Shown here piece by piece: positions 17,470-26,567 of a stretch of DNA of 64,000 nt. A model generated the notes under the pieces. That model had not been told where the DNA came from and made no database searches. It saw only the letters and a program-made list of their open reading frames with translations. Within the stretch, counting starts at the first letter, position 1; the number at the start of each line of letters is the position of its first letter. Both the position numbers and the translations under genes were made by a program. This DNA is from CALLJL01 sp964627255 (GTDB lineage: Bacteria; Acidobacteriota; Aminicenantia; Aminicenantales; CALLJL01), in the NCBI GenBank assembly GCA_964627255.1, contig CAZVIN010000128.1, positions 1-64,000 of the forward strand, in the 5' to 3' direction.

Positions 17470-18429
17470 TTAAAAGCACTCGGGGTGGAGAAAGCGGGCC
17501 AAATCCTCTAAAGCTTTAACCAGGCGAGGGCCGAAACGGCTGGCGCTATCTTCATCTAACCAGGCCAAGCGGCCATGGATTATGGCCGGCAGAGATTTAA
17601 AAATCGCTTCTTTTAGGAAGCGCTCGCAAGTCGCGGTAAATGCCTTCTGGTCAGGGGCGAGGATGACAATCATCTCAGGAGCCGCCCTGACTAACTCTTC
17701 CGAGCCCAGGAGAGCCCAGCGGGAAGGTTTAAAAGCGGCTATATTTTCCCCTCCGGCCTTGATGATGAGGTCGTGAAGAAAACTCTGACGGCCGCACGTC
17801 CAGTAGCCTGCGGCAGAAAGCAGGAGAAAAACTTTGGGGCGATGGTTGATCGAGGTGATTTTTGTTTGGACCGCCATAATTCGAGATTGAAGCTGCTGGC
17901 TCAACTGGTCGGCCTGCCTTTCGCTTCCGGTAACGAGGCCGATGGTTTTGATAAGAGGCAGGAGCTCCGCTAGGCTCGTTCCCTCGTCCAGGACAAAAAG
18001 GGGAAAAGACGCATCTTTCATCTTGCTCAGGACGGAAAGCGGCGTGCCCCTGAAGGCCAGGATTAGATCCGGCTTCAGGCTGGTTATCTTTTCGAGGCTG
18101 GGGTCGATGACGCCTCCAACCACAGTAATTCGGCTGACTTCCGGAGGATAGTTACAGAAACGAGTGACGCCGATTATTTTTTCTTGCAAACCCAGAGCAA
18201 ACAGAATCTCTGTAAGGTTAGGGGCTAAGGAGATGATTCTTGCTGGCGGCTTCGCCGGAAAAAACTCATTTCCCAGGGCGTCGCGGATTGGTTTAACCTG
18301 TCCCTTTAAGGATTGAGGGATAGAAAAAAGTAGCCAGATTAAAGGAAATAAGGTCAGCAGAACTATGATAAAAAAATTATGCGGAGACAACAATTGCTTT
18401 TGGCTTGGAGTCAACCAGATTAAACGCAT
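17470..18429 (-). CDS. BtuF-like periplasmic substrate-binding protein
   Basis: Solute-binding protein of the helical-backbone type used for cobalamin and iron-chelate uptake. About 319 residues with an N-terminal signal/anchor helix near 18-36. The fold signature RIISLAPNLTEILFALG near residue 65 is followed by IGVTRFCNYPPEV and KITSLKPDLILA. The ATG at 18429 has a GGGAAGG site upstream; a TTG at 18471 is less likely. No permease or ATPase is adjacent, so it is an orphan. A B12 ligand is plausible given the mutase gene nearby, but this is inference. Confidence 0.82.
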   Translation of the reverse strand: MRLIWLTPSQKQLLSPHNFFIIVLLTLFPLIWLLFSIPQSLKGQVKPIRDALGNEFFPAKPPARIISLAPNLTEILFALGLQEKIIGVTRFCNYPPEVSRITVVGGVIDPSLEKITSLKPDLILAFRGTPLSVLSKMKDASFPLFVLDEGTSLAELLPLIKTIGLVTGSERQADQLSQQLQSRIMAVQTKITSINHRPKVFLLLSAAGYWTCGRQSFLHDLIIKAGGENIAAFKPSRWALLGSEELVRAAPEMIVILAPDQKAFTATCERFLKEAIFKSLPAIIHGRLAWLDEDSASRFGPRLVKALEDLARFLHPECF

Positions 18430-18495
18430 CGGGCCTTCCCTCTTAATAAAAGAAGCCGCTGATAAAATCAAGGCGACGGGAAAGAGCCGTCTTTC

Positions 18496-18525
18496 TTGAC
18501 ATAGGGGAAGGGATGCAGCTAAGAT
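18496..18525 (+). promoter_or_regulatory. Putative promoter of leuS
   Basis: Perfect TTGACA (18496-18501), 18 bp spacer, TAAGAT (18520-18525). The leader to the ATG at 18583 is about 50 nt, with AGAGG before the start. Confidence 0.6.
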
Positions 18526-18582
18526 GTTTAGAAACTCGAGTCCTCTTAGCGACTAATTTCTCGGCTCAAAAGAGGCTGTTCG

Positions 18583-21072
18583 ATGAAAAAAGAAGGCTAT
18601 GATTTCCAGACAATCGAAGCCAAGTGGCAAAAGACCTGGGAGGAAGAGAGGGTTTTCGAAGTTAAAGAAGACCCCCAGAAGAAAAAATTTTATTGCTTAG
18701 AGATGTATCCTTATCCTTCCGGCCGGATTCACATGGGCCATGTCCGCAATTATTCCATTGGTGATGTCATTGCCCGGTTCATGATTATGCAGGGTTACAA
18801 TGTGCTTCACCCGATGGGCTGGGATGCCTTAGGTCTACCAGCTGAGAACGCTGCCATTAAACACGGAATACACCCGCAGAAATGGACCATGGATAACATC
18901 ACCACCATGAAAACCCAGTTAAAGCGCTTAGGTTTCAGCTATGATTGGTCTCGTGAGGTCAACACCTGTCTGCCGGAATATTATCGCTGGAACCAATGGA
19001 TTTTTCTAAAGATGCTCGAGCGCGGGTTAGCTTTTCGCCGCCAGAGCTGGGTTAACTGGTGCCCCCAGTGCCGGACAGTTCTGGCAAATGAACAAGCTGC
19101 CGGTGACCAATGCTGGCGTTGTTCCTGCTCCGTAGAACAAAAACAGATGGAACACTGGTTTTTGCGGATTACTGCCTACGCCCGGGAACTTCTAACTGGT
19201 CACACTCAATTGAAGAAATGGCCGGAGCATGTTTTGCTGATGCAGAAAAACTGGGTCGGCGAAAGCGAAGGGGCGACAGTGGCTTTTCCTTTAGAGGATG
19301 GCTCCCGGTCGGTCGAGGTCTTCACAACTCGCCTTGATACTATTTACGGAGCCACTTTCCTTTTGCTTTCCCCTGAACATCCTCTTTGTTTAGAGCTTAT
19401 AGCGTCATCTCCAGAGAGGGAGAGGTTAGAAGCCTGGTTAAGTCGAGTTATCTTAGAATCGCGGCAGCGGCGGCGCGAAGGAGAGAGCAAGAAAGAAGGA
19501 ATAGATACCGGGAAGAGAGCCCTAAACCCCTTTACTGGAGAGCTCATCCCTATCTGGATAGCCAATTATGTCCTGATGGACTATGGGACAGGCGCTATCA
19601 TGGCTGTTCCTGCTCATGACCAGAGAGATTTTGAATTTGCCCAGCAACACGGACTGCCGATAAGAGTGGTGGTTGTTCCCGCCGACGGCTCTGAGGTCGA
19701 GACGCCCCTTGCCGGCGCCCTTGAAATCTACGGCCAGCTCGTCTCCTCTGGCCCCTTTTCTGGGCTTTCCTCGGAAGAGGCGATGGATGCTATGGCTCGT
19801 TACGCTGAGGAAAAAGGCTTTGGCTCGAAGAGCACGATTTATCGGTTGCGCGATTGGGGGATTTCTCGGCAGCGCTATTGGGGAACGCCGATTCCTGTAG
19901 TTCACTGCGACCGCTGCGGCCTTGTCGGCGTCCCCTACGAAGATTTGCCGGTCGTTCTTCCCCCAGAAGCTAGATTTACCGGAGAGGAAGGTTCGCCCTT
20001 AGAAAAGATAGCGGAATTCGTTAACACCACTTGTCCTCGTTGCCAGGGGCCAGCGCGGCGCGAGACCGACACCATGGATACCTTCTTCGATTCGTCTTGG
20101 TACTTTTTCCGGTATGCTTCCCCGCAGGAATCTGAACTGCCCTTCAAGCCGGAGGCCGCGGCTTACTGGATGCCCGTGGATTTATACATCGGCGGAGTGG
20201 AACATGCCATTCTCCATCTTATTTACTCGCGTTTCTTTACCAAGGTGCTCCGTGACCTTGGCCTGACCACGACGGACGAGCCTTTCCCTCATTACTTAGC
20301 CCAGGGAATGGTAACCAAAGACGGCGCGGCTATGTCCAAGTCGCGGGGAAATATTGTTGACCCCGATGACATGGTCGCCCGCTACGGTGCTGATTCGCTG
20401 CGTCTCTTCATCCTTTTTGCCGCGCCGCCGGAAAAGGAATTTGCCTGGTCCGAAGAAGGCATTGAAGGCTGTTTTCGTTTTCTTAACCGCGTTTGGAATA
20501 CCTTTGAAGAGAACCAGGATTTATTTCAGGAAAGGGTTGAGGAGGCAGGGGAGACGGCGATTAATCAGGAAAGGGCCAATCAACTGCGACGGCGGATGCA
20601 TAAAACCATAAAGAGAGTAACTGAAGATATCGGACAGCGTTTTCACCTGAACACGGCCATAAGCGCCTTGATGGAGTTTCATAATGAGATTCGCCGGCTG
20701 CGAGACGAGCTGCGTCTTACGGCTGAGGGACGCCATGTCCTGCGACTCAGCTTAGAATCCCTCTTGCAACTCCTCTCGCCCTTTACGCCCCATTTTTGTG
20801 AAGAACTCTGGCAGAAAACCGGTCACAAAGATTATCTCATCCGGACGGCCTGGCCGACCTTTGACCCGAAGTTAGCAGAAGAAGAAATGATTACCGTCGT
20901 TGTTCAGGTTAACGGCAAGCTTCGCGACCGGTTTGAGGCTCCGGCTGATATTTCGGCGGAAGAGATGAAGGCCAGAGCTTTGGCTTCTCCGCGAGTTAAA
21001 GCTCTTTTGGCCGATAAAAAAATTAAGCGAATAATTGCCGTGGAAAAGCGGTTAGTTAATATCGTCATATAG
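18583..21072 (+). CDS. leuS: Leucyl-tRNA synthetase
   Basis: Class I aminoacyl-tRNA synthetase charging tRNA-Leu, 829 residues (normal for bacteria). The HIGH-type HMGH is at residues 50-53 within YPYPSGRIHMGHVRNY. The editing domain lies in about 220-420 (TTRLDTIYGAT), and the KMSKS-type AMSKS is at 583-587. Cysteine pairs at about 159-176 and 444-502 look like zinc-binding knuckles. lptE and holA follow, so the unit is leuS-lptE-holA. Confidence 0.98.
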   Translation: MKKEGYDFQTIEAKWQKTWEEERVFEVKEDPQKKKFYCLEMYPYPSGRIHMGHVRNYSIGDVIARFMIMQGYNVLHPMGWDALGLPAENAAIKHGIHPQKWTMDNITTMKTQLKRLGFSYDWSREVNTCLPEYYRWNQWIFLKMLERGLAFRRQSWVNWCPQCRTVLANEQAAGDQCWRCSCSVEQKQMEHWFLRITAYARELLTGHTQLKKWPEHVLLMQKNWVGESEGATVAFPLEDGSRSVEVFTTRLDTIYGATFLLLSPEHPLCLELIASSPERERLEAWLSRVILESRQRRREGESKKEGIDTGKRALNPFTGELIPIWIANYVLMDYGTGAIMAVPAHDQRDFEFAQQHGLPIRVVVVPADGSEVETPLAGALEIYGQLVSSGPFSGLSSEEAMDAMARYAEEKGFGSKSTIYRLRDWGISRQRYWGTPIPVVHCDRCGLVGVPYEDLPVVLPPEARFTGEEGSPLEKIAEFVNTTCPRCQGPARRETDTMDTFFDSSWYFFRYASPQESELPFKPEAAAYWMPVDLYIGGVEHAILHLIYSRFFTKVLRDLGLTTTDEPFPHYLAQGMVTKDGAAMSKSRGNIVDPDDMVARYGADSLRLFILFAAPPEKEFAWSEEGIEGCFRFLNRVWNTFEENQDLFQERVEEAGETAINQERANQLRRRMHKTIKRVTEDIGQRFHLNTAISALMEFHNEIRRLRDELRLTAEGRHVLRLSLESLLQLLSPFTPHFCEELWQKTGHKDYLIRTAWPTFDPKLAEEEMITVVVQVNGKLRDRFEAPADISAEEMKARALASPRVKALLADKKIKRIIAVEKRLVNIVI

Positions 21073-21109
21073 GAGAGTAGTAAGAAATAGCGGAGGCGAC
21101 GGGGTCAAG

Positions 21110-21652
21110 TTGAGGGATAAGCAACGCCAAACGGGCTTAATTAAAAAAGCCGCTTTGTTTCTGCTCGTTAATTTAACTTGCTTAGCTGGCTGCGGTTACC
21201 ATCTGCGCGGGGTAGGGAGCTCTCTGCCTCCGACGGTCAAAAAAATTTATGTTCCGGTTTTTAAAAATTTCACGACTCGCTATGAGCTTGACCTTAAACT
21301 CACTCAGGCGGTGATTAATGAGCTGACAACTAGGGGTCGGTTGGAGTTAGCGAACCAGGCGGAAACAGCCGACGCCGTGCTCTTAGGGGAAATAACTTCT
21401 TTTGTGGTCACGCCGCTGGCTTTTTCAGGAAAGGATACGGCTGATAAATATAACATTACTATTGTGGCCAAAATCAACCTGCGCGACATCGCCCACCAGC
21501 GGGTTCTTTTTTCCCACCCCTCTTTTGTCTATGTTGAAGAGTATGAGGTACCAGAAGGGGCTGATTTTGAATCCATGGAAACTGAGGCCTTGAATCGCGT
21601 CGCCGAGAAATTTGCGCGGAGTCTGGTCGTAGCGATTCTTGAAGGCTTTTGA
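21110..21652 (+). CDS. lptE: LPS-assembly lipoprotein LptE
   Basis: Outer-membrane lipoprotein that plugs LptD and helps place LPS at the surface. The 180 residues have a lipoprotein signal ending LAGC, followed by the family-typical GYHLRG and the VPVFKNFTTRYELD strand. The start is a TTG, with GGAGG 13 nt upstream. It lies 37 bp after leuS, an order common in diderm bacteria (leuS-lptE-holA). LptD itself is not in this window. Confidence 0.9.
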   Translation: MRDKQRQTGLIKKAALFLLVNLTCLAGCGYHLRGVGSSLPPTVKKIYVPVFKNFTTRYELDLKLTQAVINELTTRGRLELANQAETADAVLLGEITSFVVTPLAFSGKDTADKYNITIVAKINLRDIAHQRVLFSHPSFVYVEEYEVPEGADFESMETEALNRVAEKFARSLVVAILEGF

Positions 21653-22770
21653 GCCGCAAACCGATGGCTGCCAAAAAATCAGGTTCGGGCCAGCCGGCCA
21701 TCTATTTCCTCCATGGCGAGGCTACCTTTCTGGCCGAAGAAATGCTCTCTGAGCTTCGCGGCAGTCTTTGGTCTTTGCCTGAGGAAGCCAATCAGAATTT
21801 CTTCCGGTATTATCTGAAGGAAACAAGCTGGACGGAAATAATTGAAAACCTGCGGACGGGCGAACTTTTCCCCGCCAGTAAGAAATTAATTTTGGTTATT
21901 CTTCCGGCCGAAAAAGAAGAGAAGATTGAAAAAGATGAAAAGAATGGCACCAGTAAAGGGAGGGATTATTTAACCCCGTCCGAGGAGAAACTTATCAGCG
22001 CTTATGTCGCAGCGCCAGCACCCGAGACAATTCTGATAATCTATTATCCCGGGAGAATAAATAGAAATAGTCGTATTTATCGTTTGTTTCATTCCTTTGG
22101 GCCCTCCCAGGTAGAGGAAAGGGAGTTTAATCTCTTGAGGAGGAAACACTTAGAACACTGGGTTCTCAACCGGTTGGCTAGGCAGGGAAAGAGGATTTCC
22201 GCTGAGGCTTTGAGTTGCCTGCTCGAGGCTACCGGAGCGGACCTCCAGTTGTTAGCCACCGAACTGGATAAACTCTGCGTCTATACCGGTAGCCGAAAAC
22301 AGGTGGAGCTGGAAGACGTTGCGGCCCTTTGTTCCGCGGTTAGGAGCCACCGCGAGTATGAATTGACTCAGGCCTTGGAGCAAGGTGCCAGGAAGCGGGC
22401 CTTTCGGCTTTTAACTCGCCTTTTAGAGGAAAAGTCAGAAGAGTATGTGGTTGGCATCTTGGGTCAATTTTGCCGCGAACTTCTTTTAGCCAAGGAATGG
22501 CTTGACGAGGGTAAAGACGAAGCAGAAGTTTTTCGAGCCCTCCGGCCTCAAATTCAACCCTTTTTTAATTCCTTCGGGGAAAAAAGGGAGGCTTTTGTCA
22601 GGACAGCCTATTCTTTGACTGAGGCTGACCTTGTCTCCGCCCTGAGCAAGCTTCATTCCATCGACCAGGCGATTAAGATGGGGACTTCTTTTCCTCAGAT
22701 TATTATCGAAGAATTTTTATCCTGGTATTTTGAGCGACGAGAAAGGAGAAGGGTTAATTCTATCTTTTAA
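21649..22770 (+). CDS. holA: DNA polymerase III delta subunit
   Basis: Clamp-loader subunit that opens the sliding clamp. The 373 residues fit HolA: N-terminal YFLHGEATFLAEEML, a central helical lid domain with LLEATGADLQLLATELDKL near 185, and a C-terminal collar domain. A TTG start overlaps the lptE stop; the ATG at 21664 is an alternative. The 3' end overlaps convergent rpsT by 11 bp. Confidence 0.92.
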   Translation: MSRKPMAAKKSGSGQPAIYFLHGEATFLAEEMLSELRGSLWSLPEEANQNFFRYYLKETSWTEIIENLRTGELFPASKKLILVILPAEKEEKIEKDEKNGTSKGRDYLTPSEEKLISAYVAAPAPETILIIYYPGRINRNSRIYRLFHSFGPSQVEEREFNLLRRKHLEHWVLNRLARQGKRISAEALSCLLEATGADLQLLATELDKLCVYTGSRKQVELEDVAALCSAVRSHREYELTQALEQGARKRAFRLLTRLLEEKSEEYVVGILGQFCRELLLAKEWLDEGKDEAEVFRALRPQIQPFFNSFGEKREAFVRTAYSLTEADLVSALSKLHSIDQAIKMGTSFPQIIIEEFLSWYFERRERRRVNSIF

Positions 22771-23038
22771 TGTCAGGCGAAAGAAGGGCGACTTGCTGAC
22801 TCAGTCGCGACTTATAGCGGGCGCCCTTATTTTCATGGATAGTACCCTTTTTGACGGCTTTGTCGATTAGAGAAAAAGTGGCCGGCAAAAGCTTTCGAGC
22901 CAGCTCAGCGTTCTTTTCTTTGATTGCGGAGCGGAGTTTTTTGATTTGCGTACGAAGCATAGATTTATTCCGGCGGTTAATGGCGTTACGCCGCTCGCTG
23001 CGCCGCAACTGCCTGAGCGCCGATTGGTGCCTGGCCAT
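22760..23038 (-). CDS. rpsT: 30S ribosomal protein S20
   Basis: Small basic 16S rRNA-binding protein, 92 residues, normal length. The N-terminal ALRQLRRSERRNAINRRNKS and the central KAVKKGTIHENKGARYKSRL are typical. It has its own promoter. Its 3' end overlaps holA on the other strand, leaving no room for a conventional terminator between them. Confidence 0.97.
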   Translation of the reverse strand: MARHQSALRQLRRSERRNAINRRNKSMLRTQIKKLRSAIKEKNAELARKLLPATFSLIDKAVKKGTIHENKGARYKSRLSQQVALLSPDIKR

Positions 23039-23441
23039 AATACGCCTCTCCTTTATGAGCCCTTAATATAGGCAAAATCATTATTAATGTCAAATTTTCG
23101 GCTCTATCTGTTAAAGAGATGCTATCCAGGGGAAGGGGGAAGGAGCAAGATTTGGTCACGGCGTGGTGTCTGGCGGACGATTTATCTCGGAGTGAAGGAG
23201 GCAGCCAAAACTTAGTTCGCTCCGCTTGGGCAACCTGGAGCGACCCTCGGCTGCCCTGGCCTAAAAGAAGGGTCAATCTATACTCTTGAGCCAGAGGTCG
23301 ATGGGTCCTTTGTTAGCGACAAGAGCTTTGAGATAGCCTACGGTGGGCTTGGGTGATGAAGACTGCGAGGTCCTTCGAGATTTGCTAAGAACATCCCCCA
23401 AATGGACTGTTTTGGCTCAGAGGGGATGAGGGAGGTGGAGA
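23039..23441. other. Divergent intergenic region rpsT/dtd
   Basis: About 400 bp with the rpsT promoter at its left end. I see no gene or recognisable RNA in the remainder, and no convincing promoter for dtd. Confidence 0.5.
23065..23094 (-). promoter_or_regulatory. Putative promoter of rpsT
   Basis: Minus strand: perfect TTGACA (23094-23089), 18 bp, TATATT (23070-23065), then GGAG before the ATG at 23038. Confidence 0.65.
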
Positions 23442-23903
23442 ATGAGGGTTGTCCTTCAGAGGGTAAAAATGGCTAAGGTGATGGTCGAGGACCGGGAGGT
23501 AAGTCAAATCGGACCTGGCTTTTGCTTGCTGGTGGGAGTGGAGAAGGGAGATTCCGAAAAGGAAGCCGAGGAATTGGCCCGAAAAATAGTTCAACTGCGC
23601 GTTTTTCCTGATCATGAGGGGAAAATGAACCTCTCCTTAGGTCAAGTTGGGGGCGAAATTTTGGCTGTTTCTCAGTTTACTCTGGCGGCTTCGACCCGGA
23701 AAGGTCGGCGGCCGAGCTTTGACTCGGCGGAAGAACCTCGCCGGGCTGAGGATCTCTTTAATTATTTCGTTTCCGCGCTTCGTTCCGCGGGTGGCGAAGT
23801 AAAAACCGGCGTTTTTGGTGCGATAATGGAGGTTCATCTGGTTAACGACGGACCAGTGACTTTTATCCTGGAAGCCCGCCAGCCAAAAATCGAGAGCCCG
23901 TAG
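23442..23903 (+). CDS. dtd: D-aminoacyl-tRNA deacylase
   Basis: Removes D-amino acids (and glycine mischarged on tRNA-Ala) from tRNA. The 153-residue length is normal. MRVVLQRVKMAKVMVEDREV opens the protein; the catalytic SQFTLAA motif (SQxT) is near residue 78, and the cross-subunit GPVT stands in for the Gly-cisPro motif near 140. GGAGG precedes the ATG. Confidence 0.96.
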   Translation: MRVVLQRVKMAKVMVEDREVSQIGPGFCLLVGVEKGDSEKEAEELARKIVQLRVFPDHEGKMNLSLGQVGGEILAVSQFTLAASTRKGRRPSFDSAEEPRRAEDLFNYFVSALRSAGGEVKTGVFGAIMEVHLVNDGPVTFILEARQPKIESP

Positions 23904-23905
23904 GC

Positions 23906-24010
23906 CAAGTTTAATCCTAATTATTCCCTGTTTCGCTTTGACCGGCTTCAGACGTAGCCAGGCGGTATAGAAGGGCAGGTTTAATCCTGATCGTTCTCGG
24001 TTTTGCTTAG
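23906..24010. repeat. Imperfect direct repeat, 70 bp period
   Basis: Two stretches of about 35 bp at 23906-23940 and 23975-24010 share GTTTAATCCT followed by TTCxCxGTTT and GCTT. The TTAATCC cores start exactly 70 bp apart (23911 and 23981). This lies directly after dtd; function unknown. Confidence 0.5.
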
Positions 24011-24137
24011 GCTCCTAAGATGGGGAATTGATAGGTACGGTCCTTAATTAATCTTGGAAGACTCTTGCTGGTGACACCACAGTCTGCTTGGGATAAGTGG
24101 ATTATAGCGGATATATCTAAGAGAAGGATGGGAAGAA

Positions 24138-24650
24138 TCAGGCAAAACGAATTCGGCTGGTCTTTTGGATAGCCTCCGTAGCCGCTTGCCGCACATAGGG
24201 ATTAGAATCCTTGAGGAGCTTGACCAACAGCGGGAGTGCCTCCTTACTCCCTATTTTACCTAAACAGTCTGCTGCCTGGCGTCTGACTTCCACATTGGGG
24301 TCGTCGAGAGTTGCAGCAATAGCGGGGATAGAAGCAACTGTCTTTTTGGCGGCCAGAACCTGGAGAACAGCGGTCTTAACATACCAAGGTTGGTTTTTTA
24401 GTCGCGAGTAAAGCAGTTCGAGCGGCAATTCTTCCCAGGAGCCAAGCGCCCTGACCACCTTTTCTCTCACCTTCTCGGAAGGGTCGGCGAGTTCCTCCAA
24501 GAGAATGGGTAGAATCCAGGGGTGATGCAACTTGGCCAGAGCGGCAAGCATCTTGGCGCGAACTTTTTTATCTGGAGAAGCCTTGATTTTGAGGAGGACC
24601 CGCGAAGCAAGAGGTAAAGAAGGCTCCCTTTTCCCATTTTCTTCAGCCAT
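24138..24650 (-). CDS. HEAT-repeat protein
   Basis: A 170-residue soluble helical-repeat protein. Four to five HEAT/PBS-lyase-type repeats of about 31 residues are visible, with the recurring pattern DPSxxVRxKVVRALG, DPNVEVRRQAADCLGKIG, DSNPYVRQAATEAI. Such proteins are usually protein-binding scaffolds. It ends the ftsY-ribD-ribE-ribBA transcription unit, 79 bp after ribBA. The partner is unknown. Confidence 0.82.
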   Translation of the reverse strand: MAEENGKREPSLPLASRVLLKIKASPDKKVRAKMLAALAKLHHPWILPILLEELADPSEKVREKVVRALGSWEELPLELLYSRLKNQPWYVKTAVLQVLAAKKTVASIPAIAATLDDPNVEVRRQAADCLGKIGSKEALPLLVKLLKDSNPYVRQAATEAIQKTSRIRFA

Positions 24651-24729
24651 AGCCTGAGGAACCGCCCGTTTAGCTTAAACTAACCAAGCTCTATCTTTTT
24701 GTTGGTCGTCAGCCAAGGGCCTTTAAGGC

Positions 24730-25947
24730 CTAAACCATTTCTAAAAGATGGCCTAACTTTTCTTTTTTGGCCTTAAGGTAGCGACGGTTAACCTCGTTGG
24801 GCGGAATTTCAATCGGAACTCTTTCGACGATTTCCAAGCCATAGCCTGCCAGGCCGATGAATTTTCTCGGGTTATTGGTCAAAAGGCGGATCTTTCTTAC
24901 GCCCAAGGCTACCAGGATCTGGGCGCCGATGCCGTAATCTCGGTGGTCAGGTTTGAACCCCAAGCGGCGGTTGGCCTCTACGGTGTCTGCGCCCTTGTCC
25001 TGAAGGGCATAAGCACGAATCTTATTAGTTAAACCAATGCCCCGGCCTTCATGATTGAGCATATAAAGAATGACTCCCTGGCCTTCATTTTCGATGACTC
25101 TCATGGCCTGGTGGAGCTGTCGGCCGCAGTCACAACGAAGCGAACCAAAAGAATCACCAGTAAGGCACTGGGAATGAGCCCGAACCAAAATCGGCTGGTC
25201 GCTCTTAATTTCTCCCTTCACCAGGGCTACGTGGTGCTCATGATGAATAATATCCTCAAAAACAAAAATGTGGAAATGACCGTAATCTGTGGGTAAGTCA
25301 GCTTCGTCAATCTTCCTCACTAAACACTCATGTTGTAAACGATACTTAATCAGGTCAGCAATGGTGACGATGGGAATCTGGTGTTGGCGGCTGAACTCCT
25401 CCAGCTGGGGCATTCGAGCCATGGTGCCGTCGTCATTGAGAATTTCACAAATCACCCCGGCCGGTTTTAGTCCCGCTAATCGGGTCAAGTCAATGGCAGC
25501 CTCGGTTTGGCCAGCCCGCTGCAGCACGCCGCCATCCTTAGCCTGGAGAGGAAAGATATGGCCAGGCCGAACTAAATCTGAAGGTTTAGTCCGGGGGTCG
25601 ATGGCGGTAAGAATTGTACGGGCCCGGTCGTGAGCCGAAATTCCGGTTGTGACACCCTCCCGAGCATCTATGGAGATGGTAAAGGCAGTACCGAAGGGAG
25701 CGGTGTTGTGCTGCACCATCGGGTCGAGGTCAAGCTCCTCGGTCCTCTCTTTGGTCAAAGGAAGACAGATTAGCCCTCGGCCATATTTGGTCATGAAATT
25801 AATTACTTCGGGCGTGACTTTTTCGGCGGCCACCATCAGGTCGCCTTCGTTTTCCCGGTCCTCGTCGTCGACAATAATGATTAATTGTCCGGTCCGGATA
25901 CATTCAATCGCTTCTTCGATGGAAATTAGGCCAACCCTCGGCTCCAT
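24730..25947 (-). CDS. ribBA: Bifunctional DHBP synthase / GTP cyclohydrolase II
   Basis: Supplies both precursors of riboflavin: 3,4-dihydroxy-2-butanone 4-phosphate from ribulose 5-phosphate (N-terminal half) and the pyrimidine from GTP (C-terminal half). The 405 residues show both active sites: VDDEDRENEGDL near 26 and HDRARTI near 105 for RibB; CLTGDSFGSLRCDCG (zinc cysteines) near 258 and LNHEGRGIGL near 290 for RibA. Both domains look complete. It lies 29 bp after ribE. Confidence 0.97.
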   Translation of the reverse strand: MEPRVGLISIEEAIECIRTGQLIIIVDDEDRENEGDLMVAAEKVTPEVINFMTKYGRGLICLPLTKERTEELDLDPMVQHNTAPFGTAFTISIDAREGVTTGISAHDRARTILTAIDPRTKPSDLVRPGHIFPLQAKDGGVLQRAGQTEAAIDLTRLAGLKPAGVICEILNDDGTMARMPQLEEFSRQHQIPIVTIADLIKYRLQHECLVRKIDEADLPTDYGHFHIFVFEDIIHHEHHVALVKGEIKSDQPILVRAHSQCLTGDSFGSLRCDCGRQLHQAMRVIENEGQGVILYMLNHEGRGIGLTNKIRAYALQDKGADTVEANRRLGFKPDHRDYGIGAQILVALGVRKIRLLTNNPRKFIGLAGYGLEIVERVPIEIPPNEVNRRYLKAKKEKLGHLLEMV

Positions 25948-25976
25948 TTTTTCTCCCGCCTCAAGGAAAAAGGGCT

Positions 25977-26567
25977 CTAAATATTTCTCTTAGATAAATA
26001 ATTATACACGTATTTGCCGATGATGTCACCTTCCAGGTTAACCTTATCCCCGGCGCGGAGGTAGCCTAAGTTGGTCTTTTCTAAGGTTAGGGGGATAAGC
26101 TCAACCTCGAAGGATTTAGAGGAGAGGGAGGCAACAGTGAGGCTAACGCCATTCAGGCCGATAGAGCCCTTGGGCACGAGGAAAGGTTGAAGCTCAGGAG
26201 GGAAGGAAAGGCTCAGTCTTTTTCCTGGACCCCGTCGCTCTACCCGGAGCACTGTCCCCAAGGCGTCCACATGGCCGGTCAAAATGTGTCCGCTGAGCGG
26301 TGTCTGGAGGGTCAGGGGCAGCTCCAGGTTAAGGATAGCTTTTAACTGAAGATGACCGAGGTTGGTTCGCTCCAAGGTTTCGGCGGAAAGATGAAAGGTT
26401 AGTTTTGTCCTTTCATGGGCCTCGACGCTTAAGCAAACGCCGTTCACGGCTAAGCTCTCCCCCTTAGCTAAGGGGCCAGGGAGGTCCGGAGCTTCGATAA
26501 GCATCACCTGGCGATTCCGTTGATAGCCGGCCAAAAAACCAAGGTGGCGGATAATTCCAGTAAACAT
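25977..26567 (-). CDS. ribE: Riboflavin synthase alpha chain
   Basis: Converts two 6,7-dimethyl-8-ribityllumazine molecules to riboflavin. The 196 residues consist of two homologous barrels: MFTGII with VNGVCLSV in the first and HILTGHVDALG with LNGVSLTV in the second. The A of its ATG is shared with the last base of the ribD stop codon, so translation is coupled. Lumazine synthase (ribH) is not in this cluster. Confidence 0.96.
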   Translation of the reverse strand: MFTGIIRHLGFLAGYQRNRQVMLIEAPDLPGPLAKGESLAVNGVCLSVEAHERTKLTFHLSAETLERTNLGHLQLKAILNLELPLTLQTPLSGHILTGHVDALGTVLRVERRGPGKRLSLSFPPELQPFLVPKGSIGLNGVSLTVASLSSKSFEVELIPLTLEKTNLGYLRAGDKVNLEGDIIGKYVYNYLSKRNI

